From assembly GCA_011065225.1 (NCBI GenBank), contig JAAKFC010000032.1:1-11134 (forward strand): a stretch of DNA of 11,134 nucleotides, written 5' to 3'. Positions 5,502 through 11,134 of this stretch are shown here, one piece after another. The position numbers and the translations under genes are program-made. Under the pieces are notes generated by a model, which ran no database searches, was not told the DNA's origin, and saw only the letters and a program-made list of their open reading frames with translations. The first letter of the stretch is position 1, and each line of letters opens with the position of its first letter. The stretch is from Chlamydiota bacterium. GTDB taxonomy: Bacteria; Chlamydiota; Chlamydiia; Chlamydiales; Rhabdochlamydiaceae.

Positions 5502-6563
5502 CTATTTTAACAAACTATAGAGATTGAACTTAGATTGTTTAGGGCGCGTCGTATTGTCCAAAAAAATATCTCCCTCTTTCGTTATGTTGACCGAGCCAAA
5601 TTCTGTAACCAACATAAATAACCCATCGGGAGAAAAGGCGATTCCATGGGGATAACAGAGACAGGCCTCAGGGTTTTGTAGGATATAACATGGAATGCGT
5701 TGAGTGACCAGATTTAAGGTTTTATCAAAGAGATAAAAAGTCACAGTGTTCTGATCGCTATTTGAAACAGCGCAATAATTTCCATTAGCAGAGATCTTTA
5801 CGTCTTCAGGACGAAAAATCCTGGTCTCCTGTCCTTGAATGACTTGTCGGGGAGTCTGCAGGATCGTTTTATTGTTTCCAGAAAGATTGAAAATCACCAA
5901 GCTATTTACATCAGAAAAGGTTACGAGAAGACAAGTTCCATCAGGGGAAAATGTGATCCCTTTAGGAATCCCAGGGAGTGCTTCGGTGCCTTCCAACACA
6001 TGGACCAACTCACAATCTAAACCTTCTTTCGTCATGTAAAACAGAGCAATGGCTCTTCCATAGCAACTTGCAGCCCCATAGGCAATTGCTAAGTAATTTC
6101 CACAGGGAGAAAATGCGATGCCATGTGGTTTATGATGGATCAGGGAGCTGGGAGAGGGAATGATAGCTGCAGGTTTTGCGCAAAAAAAATCACTTTCTTT
6201 TCTCTGATAGATCGTTAATGTTTGATTTGTCCAATTCGCTACTACAATTTTTTCTCCATCGGGTGAAAAAACAGCATGCTGAGGCTCGCTCAGATTAGCC
6301 AAAGGATTGCTTAGACTTTGGACTATTACTGGCTTGCCTGCGCCATTGATCTCATAAAGGAGCACCTTATTGCTATGAGTATAAGTCACGCAAAAAAGAG
6401 GTTGTTTTGGATGATAGTCGATGCTATTGATGAGACTGTAATGAGGATTTGGATTGCAAACCATAGCCGTTGGCACCGGATCAATCAAAATTTCATTCGC
6501 ACAAATCACCTGTTGTAAAAAAAGCAAGCTGATGAAGAGAGCTTTATGGTATTGAAAAAACAT
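5502..6563 (-). CDS. Exported beta-propeller (WD40/YVTN-like) protein
   Basis: This encodes 353 residues. ATG 6563 has AGAGGTAG upstream. A Sec signal peptide spans about 1-22 (FISLLFLQQVICA). The rest consists of repeated blades: HAVFSPDGEKIVVANWTNQTLTIY (about 96-119), HGIAFSPCGNYLAIAYG (147-163), KGITFSPDGTCLLVTFSDVN (201-220), EDVKISANGNYCAVSNSDQN (253-272) and HGIAFSPDGLFMLVTEFGS (306-324), with a weaker first blade near 45-70. The 'H-G-I-A-F-SPDG' core is typical of WD40-like and YVTN/lactonase-type propellers, which act as scaffolds or, in some families, enzymes. No catalytic residues can be assigned. It is likely periplasmic or secreted. It lies 26 bp behind the glycosyltransferase-like gene on the same strand, so the two are probably one operon. 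Confidence 0.8.
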   Translation of the reverse strand: MFFQYHKALFISLLFLQQVICANEILIDPVPTAMVCNPNPHYSLINSIDYHPKQPLFCVTYTHSNKVLLYEINGAGKPVIVQSLSNPLANLSEPQHAVFSPDGEKIVVANWTNQTLTIYQRKESDFFCAKPAAIIPSPSSLIHHKPHGIAFSPCGNYLAIAYGAASCYGRAIALFYMTKEGLDCELVHVLEGTEALPGIPKGITFSPDGTCLLVTFSDVNSLVIFNLSGNNKTILQTPRQVIQGQETRIFRPEDVKISANGNYCAVSNSDQNTVTFYLFDKTLNLVTQRIPCYILQNPEACLCYPHGIAFSPDGLFMLVTEFGSVNITKEGDIFLDNTTRPKQSKFNLYSLLK

Positions 6564-6589
6564 TCTACCTCTTCTCTATAACACTAGTA

Positions 6590-7633
6590 CTAAGATCCAA
6601 TCGCTTGTAACCAAGCCACTATGCGATTTTTAGGTTTATTCATTAATCGATTATGAAATTCTTCAAGTTTAAGAAGTTGATTTTCAAGCAAGAACTTCTC
6701 TTCATAGATAGCATGAGCTCTCTTGGCTTTTTCCAAGGCTTGAGCCTTGTTTGCAATAATCCATTCCATATGGCGTTGAATCTGGTTGTAGATCGATTGG
6801 CCATCTTCATCGGTATTGATATAGAGAACCGAATCTCCAAAATTGTCTTTCACGAAAGAATTTTGGTCGCAGATAATCACAGCAGAAGCTGCTGTTGCCT
6901 CGAATATCCTCCCCGATGGCAATCCATATGCATTATGTTCAGAGGAGTGGAGAACGAGGATGATCCCAGCCTGTGAAGCAATTTCATGTAAGCTGTCATC
7001 ATCATATGAGATTTCCCCTCGATAGCTATACGGATAATGCTCTTGAAATAGCGGACTTCCATACAAACGCGTATAGGATTCTCTGTCAAGCAGACTCAAA
7101 CATTCTTTAAATTTATCATCCATAAATCTGTTACCCCACTGGCAACATATGTGAAAAAGATGCGCAGGATTCGTTGTGTGATATTTCAATCTTTGCACAG
7201 TGGGATACCACGACATGTACGGGAATTTGTGGTTATCTGTAAAATTCTTTTTCTCACTCCCAAAGGCATTAGGTGAGTAAGTAAGTAAATATCCATCGAA
7301 TGAACGATACTTTTTACGAAAAAGCCCACTTCGTTTGAAATAGTGGTGTAAAGGGTGAAAAATCGCTAGATAGTTTTTACATTTCGGATGTTTATAGGAG
7401 CCAGGAACAAGACTGACCACAAAATCATGTTCACTACTCTCTAACTCTTCAGAATTTTTTATGTTAATCACATCGGCTTTCCAACCAATATTGTTACAAG
7501 CAGATTTTATGCGATAGGCAAATGAAATTTCTCCTCTAAATCCATCTTTGATAAGGAGTCCAATAGACTTTTCGGCTGCATTTAAGATCGAGCATTCGAT
7601 TACTAGAAGGAAAATGAAAGCATTGAATTTCAT
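6590..7633 (-). CDS. Exported glycosyltransferase-like protein
   Basis: This encodes 347 residues from ATG 7633. A GTG at 7693 would add 20 residues ahead of the signal peptide, and TATACACTAATAAT between the two would then lie inside the gene rather than serve as a promoter, so the ATG is preferred. The N-terminus MKFNAFIFLLVIECSILNA reads as a signal peptide. The C-terminal third has the nucleotide-sugar-binding signature of GT-B glycosyltransferases: AYGLPSGRIFEATAASAVIICD (about 235-256), then GDSVLYINTDED and a C-terminal helical part (EKAKRAHAIYEEKF). The N-terminal half is not recognised. Glycosyltransferases using activated sugars normally work in the cytoplasm, so an exported one is unusual. 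Its donor and acceptor are unknown. Confidence 0.7.
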   Translation of the reverse strand: MKFNAFIFLLVIECSILNAAEKSIGLLIKDGFRGEISFAYRIKSACNNIGWKADVINIKNSEELESSEHDFVVSLVPGSYKHPKCKNYLAIFHPLHHYFKRSGLFRKKYRSFDGYLLTYSPNAFGSEKKNFTDNHKFPYMSWYPTVQRLKYHTTNPAHLFHICCQWGNRFMDDKFKECLSLLDRESYTRLYGSPLFQEHYPYSYRGEISYDDDSLHEIASQAGIILVLHSSEHNAYGLPSGRIFEATAASAVIICDQNSFVKDNFGDSVLYINTDEDGQSIYNQIQRHMEWIIANKAQALEKAKRAHAIYEEKFLLENQLLKLEEFHNRLMNKPKNRIVAWLQAIGS

Positions 7634-7763
7634 TTTTCGAAAAAACCCTAATTTTTTATGACCGCCGATTATTAGTGTATAAAACAAACTCACAGGTAGA
7701 TCCGGTTGCCCTCTTCACATTTTGGAACGCAATGGTAGAAAAAGTTTTGAATCTTTTCCAGTC

Positions 7764-7793
7764 AAAAGTTCTGAACGCGTCTCTCCACCTCCA
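7764..7793 (+). repeat. 23-bp repeat copy 2 joined to an ssrA-like 3' end
   Basis: Positions 7764-7786 are identical to 690-712. Positions 7780-7793 (TCTCTCCACCTCCA) are identical to the last 14 bases of ssrA (107-120). The two identities overlap by 7 bases, so the site looks like a recombination product of the two sequences. A terminator follows 3 bases later, as behind an RNA gene. Confidence 0.65.
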
Positions 7794-7796
7794 AAT

Positions 7797-7826
7797 GGAC
7801 CAGACGATAGTCTGGTCCTTTTTATT
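7797..7826 (+). terminator. Strong intrinsic terminator after the ssrA-like end
   Basis: A perfect 9-bp stem, GGACCAGAC (7797-7805) / GTCTGGTCC (7810-7818) with tetraloop GATA, is followed by TTTTTATTT. The T-run is on the plus-strand side, so it served plus-strand transcription. No plus-strand gene leads into it now, which suggests a displaced RNA-gene terminator. Confidence 0.85.
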
Positions 7827-7850
7827 TGGAGGTGAGCGCGAATCGGGCTC
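7825..7850 (-). repeat. Inverted, degenerate ssrA-like 3' end
   Basis: On the minus strand this reads GAG, CCCGATTC, GCGCT, CACCTCCA, close to the ssrA end GAG TTCGATTC TCTC CACCTCCA with one extra base and a few changes. Together with 7786-7795 it forms a perfect 10-bp inverted repeat (CACCTCCAAA / TTTGGAGGTG) around the terminator. A further perfect 9-bp palindrome, GCCAACTTC-AA-GAAGTTGGC, lies at 7862-7881. No gene is visible in 7851-7932. Confidence 0.45.
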
Positions 7851-7932
7851 GAGATCACTTAGCCAACTTCAAGAAGTTGGCGAGAGGACCGAAGATCATT
7901 GCTTACTGGACAAGAGCTAGAAATTTTTGCAC

Positions 7933-9120
7933 CTATACCTTCTCAAGTTGAGGCATTACCCGCATCATGAACTCATCGAATAGAGGAACTGTGAACGCCA
8001 TATCCCCGTACGAGGGACTATAGATCATCCCCTTTCTGATTAATTTGCTCCGAACAGGCCCAAGACTGCTGATTTTGGCATCGAGAATATTCGCAACCTC
8101 TCCTGTGCGATGCGCGCCTTGTCCAAATTCAGCCATCGCCCTCAAAAATCGTTTTTCACTAGGGACAAGTCTATTAAAACGAACTCGGAAAAAGTTTTTG
8201 TCTAGCCGCGATACAACTGTGGCTGTTGCATCCTGGACAATTTGTAGTGTAATTGGGCTGCTTTTAGCAAAATTCCATGCCTGGTAGCCCCATTCTTGGA
8301 GAAAATAGGGATAGCCCCTCGTTAGACGATAGACCTCCTCTAAAGCATCTCTCTCAAAAGCAACTCCAGCAGCCTGTGCAGGCTCTTTCAAGGCGGTTGC
8401 CGCATCTTCCTCGGTAAGAGCGCCAATGTCAGGAAAATTAAAAAGTCGCTCTGCATATGACTTTGATTCTCCAACTAACCCCGGTAATATCGGCAGACCT
8501 GCTGCAAAAAGCACCAATGGCAATTGACGCTGTTGTATTTTGTGCATCGCCATGATTAATGCAGCCAGTTCTTTTTGGGTGAAATACTGTATCTCATCGA
8601 TTAAAATAGCTACTGCGCATTTACGATCTTCCGCAGCTTCTCCGATAGCGATAAACAAATTGGGCAAGTCAATTTCTAAATCCCCACTATCAGCTGACCC
8701 TATTTCAGGTTCGATATCTAATCCAATAGTCACTTCACCTACGGTAAGGTTGAGGGCTCCGATGAAGCTCCGAAGAACAGCAAGGCCGCGCTTAACCCGG
8801 CTACCCACTCCAGAAATCCGATCAAAGTCAAAAAGAAGACTCCGCAAATAAGGGGCAATCAAAGGACCTAGGGCTTTGTTTTCATGGGCTTCAATGAAAA
8901 TCGTCCGATATCCAACCTCTTTGGACAAATGCTCTATTTCGTTGAGCAGCACCGTTTTTCCAACTCCTCGAAGACCTGTAAGCAACATGCTTTTCTCCGG
9001 TCGTTTTTGTTTTATCCGACCAAGAAGAATCCGAGCTTCTTCAAGAATGGGATCACGCCCAACAAGCTCGGGAGGAGGAGAACCTGCGCCAGGGGAAAAG
9101 GGATTTTTAAGAGGATCCAT
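7933..9120 (-). CDS. AAA/ORC-like ATPase
   Basis: This encodes 395 residues from ATG 9120; a GTG at 9135 would add five residues but would run into the repeat array upstream. After NPFSPGAG and VGRD comes Walker A GLRGVGKT (about 49-56), Walker B AILIDE (171-176), a sensor-1-like VLFAAGLP (203-210) and the sensor-2-like RLTRGYPYFLQ (265-275). The last about 80 residues have a winged-helix look (RFLRAMAEFG, RTGEVANIL, KLIRKGMIY). This is the plan of Orc1/Cdc6-related ATPases often seen as single genes in accessory DNA, where they are thought to bind DNA or control other proteins. The gene is visibly richer in G and C than the exported-protein genes at 1085-2337, suggesting a different origin. 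It is divergent from the GNAT gene, with an operator-like array between. Confidence 0.85.
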   Translation of the reverse strand: MDPLKNPFSPGAGSPPPELVGRDPILEEARILLGRIKQKRPEKSMLLTGLRGVGKTVLLNEIEHLSKEVGYRTIFIEAHENKALGPLIAPYLRSLLFDFDRISGVGSRVKRGLAVLRSFIGALNLTVGEVTIGLDIEPEIGSADSGDLEIDLPNLFIAIGEAAEDRKCAVAILIDEIQYFTQKELAALIMAMHKIQQRQLPLVLFAAGLPILPGLVGESKSYAERLFNFPDIGALTEEDAATALKEPAQAAGVAFERDALEEVYRLTRGYPYFLQEWGYQAWNFAKSSPITLQIVQDATATVVSRLDKNFFRVRFNRLVPSEKRFLRAMAEFGQGAHRTGEVANILDAKISSLGPVRSKLIRKGMIYSPSYGDMAFTVPLFDEFMMRVMPQLEKV

Positions 9121-9125
9121 AAACT

Positions 9126-9177
9126 TTATACTCACTTATACCTAGTTATACCTGGAATCGAGTATAACTAGCTATAA
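9126..9177. promoter_or_regulatory. Helically phased TTATAC half-site array
   Basis: TTATAC occurs at 9126, 9136 and 9146, exactly 10 bp apart. In the opposite orientation GTATAA is at 9162 and CTATAA at 9172, again 10 bp apart. The two halves form an inverted repeat with 15-bp arms (9137-9151 and 9162-9176, one mismatch) around a 10-bp spacer. One turn per site puts all half-sites on one face of the helix. It sits between the divergent ATPase and GNAT starts and is probably a cooperative operator; the binding protein is unknown. Confidence 0.65.
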
Positions 9178-9189
9178 CCTTTATTCATA

Positions 9190-9531
9190 ATGAATTTTTT
9201 AGAAATCGCGATAAAAAAGTTTTCCAGGACCAAACCAATCATCGCAACAGCTGAAAATCAAGTCGTGGGCTTTGCTGAGTTCGAGCCAAATGGCCACATT
9301 GATTGTTTTTATTGTCATCATGAATGGATTGGCAAAGGTGTAGGATCAGCTCTTATGAAAGAGATTCTTCAGAGAGCAAAAAACAATCATATTCATCACA
9401 TTTTTTCTGAAGTGAGCATCACTGCGAGGCTATTTTTTGAAAAACATAGGTTTAAAGTAGTGAAAGAACAGAAGATGGTCAGAAAGGGCATTGAACTGAC
9501 AAACTTCAAGATGGAACGACGAACAGTCTAG
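9190..9531 (+). CDS. GNAT acetyltransferase, N-terminally truncated (YafP-like)
   Basis: This encodes 113 residues. The acetyl-CoA binding core is present: WIGKGVGSALMKEIL (about 46-60, the R/Q-x-x-G-x-G/A type loop with GKGVG). After it come SEVSITARLFFEKHRFKVVKEQKM and the end LTNFKMERR, which closely follow the layout of YafP-type GNAT enzymes. These are about 150 residues long; the first about 40 residues (helices 1-2 and strand 1) are missing. The frame is closed by a TAA at 9175-9177 within the repeat array, and the ATG has no visible Shine-Dalgarno sequence. The gene was therefore probably cut by whatever brought in the ATPase and its repeats. It may be inactive. Confidence 0.7.
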   Translation: MNFLEIAIKKFSRTKPIIATAENQVVGFAEFEPNGHIDCFYCHHEWIGKGVGSALMKEILQRAKNNHIHHIFSEVSITARLFFEKHRFKVVKEQKMVRKGIELTNFKMERRTV

Positions 9532-10010
9532 TCTTCTTCTTTTTCTTATGTGACATCTGCACCGCCATATCATCTAAGAGTCGTAAACATCTTACAATAA
9601 ATACTTACAAATATCTATGGCATTTCGTTACTAAAAACTCGAATTTCCAGGAAAATAGAGTCTAAGGAAACAATCAAGTTTATGCCTTCAAACTGAAGAT
9701 TTCTTGGATCAACTGACAAAGTGGCGAAAGAATTTTGAACTCCATCTAGGTAATTCATTACATTTTCAAACATATTCTGGAAAAACCAAAAAGAACATTC
9801 ATATGAAGCTCCTTAGGTTGTTTGGATTACAGCAAAAGAGCTTCGCTTTTTTGGAGCTTTTTAACAAAGCTTATTTAGGGCTTTGTAACAATGCCATTTC
9901 TTGAGGTTTCCGCTGCTCAAAAGTACCACCCGTCTTGTTTTAACTTAAAAGCTAAATCCCATCTCTGAGTTGTATTTGATTCGAATTCCCTCTCCACGTA
10001 AACTTAAAGG
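9532..10010. other. Gene-free stretch before the ABC-F gene
   Basis: I see no supported gene. An open frame at 9659-9904 (Lys/Leu-rich, no ATG, no ribosome binding site) may be a relic. A 7-bp inverted repeat, ACAAAGC (9864-9870) / GCTTTGT (9880-9886), is present without a T-run. At 9980-9997 TTCGAATTCCCTCTCCAC resembles an RNA T-arm and ssrA's end with gaps, but its stem does not pair. The promoter of the ABC-F gene should lie here but I cannot place it. Confidence 0.4.
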
Positions 10011-11134
10011 GTGCCTCCTCTACTTCATTGTCAAGAACTCTCCAAGTCCTTCGGATCAAGAAAATTATTTAGCGATCTGTCGATAAGTATATTTACAAGA
10101 GATCGGATCGGTCTAATTGGTCCCAATGGCTCGGGAAAATCGACTTTACTCAAAATCATTGCAGGGATCGAGGAAGCTGACTCTGGGGAAGTCTCAATGA
10201 ATCGGGGACTAAAAATAGGTTATGTTCCACAAACATGTAACTTCCCAGATAAAACACCCGAAGAAATCCTTCTTGAAACGCTCCAGAAAGAAATGATGTT
10301 GCCAGACTATGAGAAAGATGTTCTTGTCCAAACATGGCTCAGCAAATTTGGCTTCCCTGACAAGGAGGTATCAGCATCTTTGCTATCGGGGGGCTGGAAA
10401 AAGCGCTTTTCTCTAGCCAAAGAGCTTATCTCCTCTCCTGATGTTTTACTCCTCGATGAACCTACAAACCATCTCGATCTTGAAGGGATCCTCTGGCTGG
10501 AGAAGTTCTTAGCTCGTGAGGACCTGACTTACCTTCTCGTCAGCCATGACCGCTATTTCCTCCAAAACACGGCAAACAAGATCATTGAAGTTGATTACTC
10601 TTATCCAAACGGGATTTTTTCGATTGACGCACCTTATGACGCTTTCCTCGAGCAAAAGGAAACTTTTCTAAAAGGGCAGCTTGAAACGCAACGCTCTCTT
10701 GCATCCAAAGCAAGAAAAGAGGAAGAGTGGCTCCGCAAGTCACCCAAAGCCCGCACGACGAAGTCAAAGTCACGTGTTGATGGTGCACATGAACTATTCG
10801 ATGAACTTGCCCAGGTAAAGCAAAGAAATAAAAAACAACGGACAGAGATCGATTTTACTGCTTCTGAAAGAGAAACGAAAAAACTTCTCATCGCAAAAAA
10901 CATAAGCAAATATATGGGAGGAAACCCTCTTTTTCGCCACCTCGATTTTACACTCTCTCCCGGCACACGGATGGGACTCATGGGCTTGAATGGATCTGGA
11001 AAAACAACTCTCCTCCGCCTCATTGCAGATGAGCTAGCCACTGATGAAGGAACCATTAAAAGGGCCGATAAGCTAAAAGTTGTCTATTTCGACCAACATC
11101 GAGCGCAATTGCCAGACTCAATAACACTTCGGGA
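10011..11134 (+). CDS. uup: ABC-F ATPase, Uup-type (3' end outside window)
   Basis: The first 374 codons are present. GTG 10011 is the likely start, because a TAA closes the frame at 10005-10007 and no in-frame ATG precedes the first Walker motif; AAAGG lies directly before it. ABC domain 1 has Walker A GPNGSGKST (37-45), signature LSGGWKKR (125-132) and Walker B LLLDEPTNHLD (146-156) followed by VSHDRYF. The linker (about 200-295) is charged and helical. Domain 2 has Walker A GLNGSGKTT (325-333). There are no membrane segments. ABC-F proteins act on the ribosome; the LSGGW signature and the short linker fit the Uup subgroup, whose members are linked to ribosome function and DNA-element stability. 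It is probably a chromosomal core gene marking the right edge of the accessory region. The subgroup call is less sure than the family call. Confidence 0.85.
   Translation, partial: MPPLLHCQELSKSFGSRKLFSDLSISIFTRDRIGLIGPNGSGKSTLLKIIAGIEEADSGEVSMNRGLKIGYVPQTCNFPDKTPEEILLETLQKEMMLPDYEKDVLVQTWLSKFGFPDKEVSASLLSGGWKKRFSLAKELISSPDVLLLDEPTNHLDLEGILWLEKFLAREDLTYLLVSHDRYFLQNTANKIIEVDYSYPNGIFSIDAPYDAFLEQKETFLKGQLETQRSLASKARKEEEWLRKSPKARTTKSKSRVDGAHELFDELAQVKQRNKKQRTEIDFTASERETKKLLIAKNISKYMGGNPLFRHLDFTLSPGTRMGLMGLNGSGKTTLLRLIADELATDEGTIKRADKLKVVYFDQHRAQLPDSITLR

Noticed and set aside
7675..7920. 81-codon plus-strand frame containing FGGERESGSRSLS
   Set aside because: It overlaps the GT gene's upstream region, a terminator and the ssrA-like ends. 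The GGER-type string is what translated RNA-gene ends commonly produce, so it is spurious.
8045..9171. Four plus-strand frames opposite the ATPase gene
   Set aside because: They are antisense shadows; the minus strand has Walker A and B in correct order.
9980..9997. Possible further ssrA-like end (TTCGAATTCCCTCTCCAC)
   Set aside because: Two gaps are needed to match ssrA, the T-stem does not pair, and the CACCTCCA ending is absent.
10582..11056. Two minus-strand frames of 68 and 140 codons
   Set aside because: They lie opposite the ABC-F gene, whose two Walker A motifs, signature and Walker B show the plus strand is coding.
1..11134. CRISPR array
   Set aside because: No regularly spaced repeats of 23 bp or more with spacers were seen; the repeats present are att-like, IS ends or operator half-sites.

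Overview
The window looks like an accessory region of a low-GC, host-associated bacterium. Several features would fit a chlamydia-like (environmental Chlamydiota) genome: a Fic protein with ankyrin repeats, a Sel1-like exported protein, several small exported proteins and decayed insertion sequences. No single gene here proves that assignment, so it is inference.

Left part (1-2497). The window opens inside the 3' part of ssrA (tmRNA). The last 23 bases of that gene (98-120) are repeated exactly at 2475-2497. This is the footprint expected when an element integrates at the 3' end of ssrA and restores the gene. The enclosed 2.4 kb carries an unrecognised gene just behind the ssrA terminator and an AT-rich stretch. 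After these come a run of small exported proteins: a stop-interrupted DUF5334-like gene, a Lys/Tyr/Ser-rich peptide and a Sel1-like protein. No integrase gene is visible.

Middle part (2498-7834). A minus-strand NTF2/SnoaL-like gene is followed by another RNA-gene-like 3' end finishing in CACCTCCA (3100). Next is a two-gene minus-strand operon of the 'mobile mystery protein A/B' type: an HTH regulator followed by a Fic enzyme, which here carries C-terminal ankyrin repeats. The operon has a readable promoter, with a 12-bp inverted repeat placed over it. Upstream are two insertion-sequence relics fused to each other: a MITE-like IS3-family element with paired ends but only the start of orfA, and the N-terminal end of an ISAs1-family element. 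A second minus-strand operon follows, encoding a signal-peptide-bearing glycosyltransferase-like protein and an exported beta-propeller. The segment ends with another ssrA-like 3' end (to 7793) and a strong terminator, then an inverted ssrA-end-like copy.

Right part (7835-11134). A minus-strand AAA/ORC-like ATPase gene is divergent from an N-terminally truncated GNAT acetyltransferase. Between them lies a striking array of TTATAC half-sites spaced by exactly 10 bp. After about 480 bp without a convincing gene comes a Uup-type ABC-F ATPase, probably a housekeeping gene, which runs off the window.

Overall, the repeated ssrA ends suggest an integration hotspot that took up several small non-autonomous units in series. 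The best candidates for new biology are the Fic-ankyrin/HTH pair with its operator, the array of ssrA-derived ends, and the exported glycosyltransferase/propeller operon.
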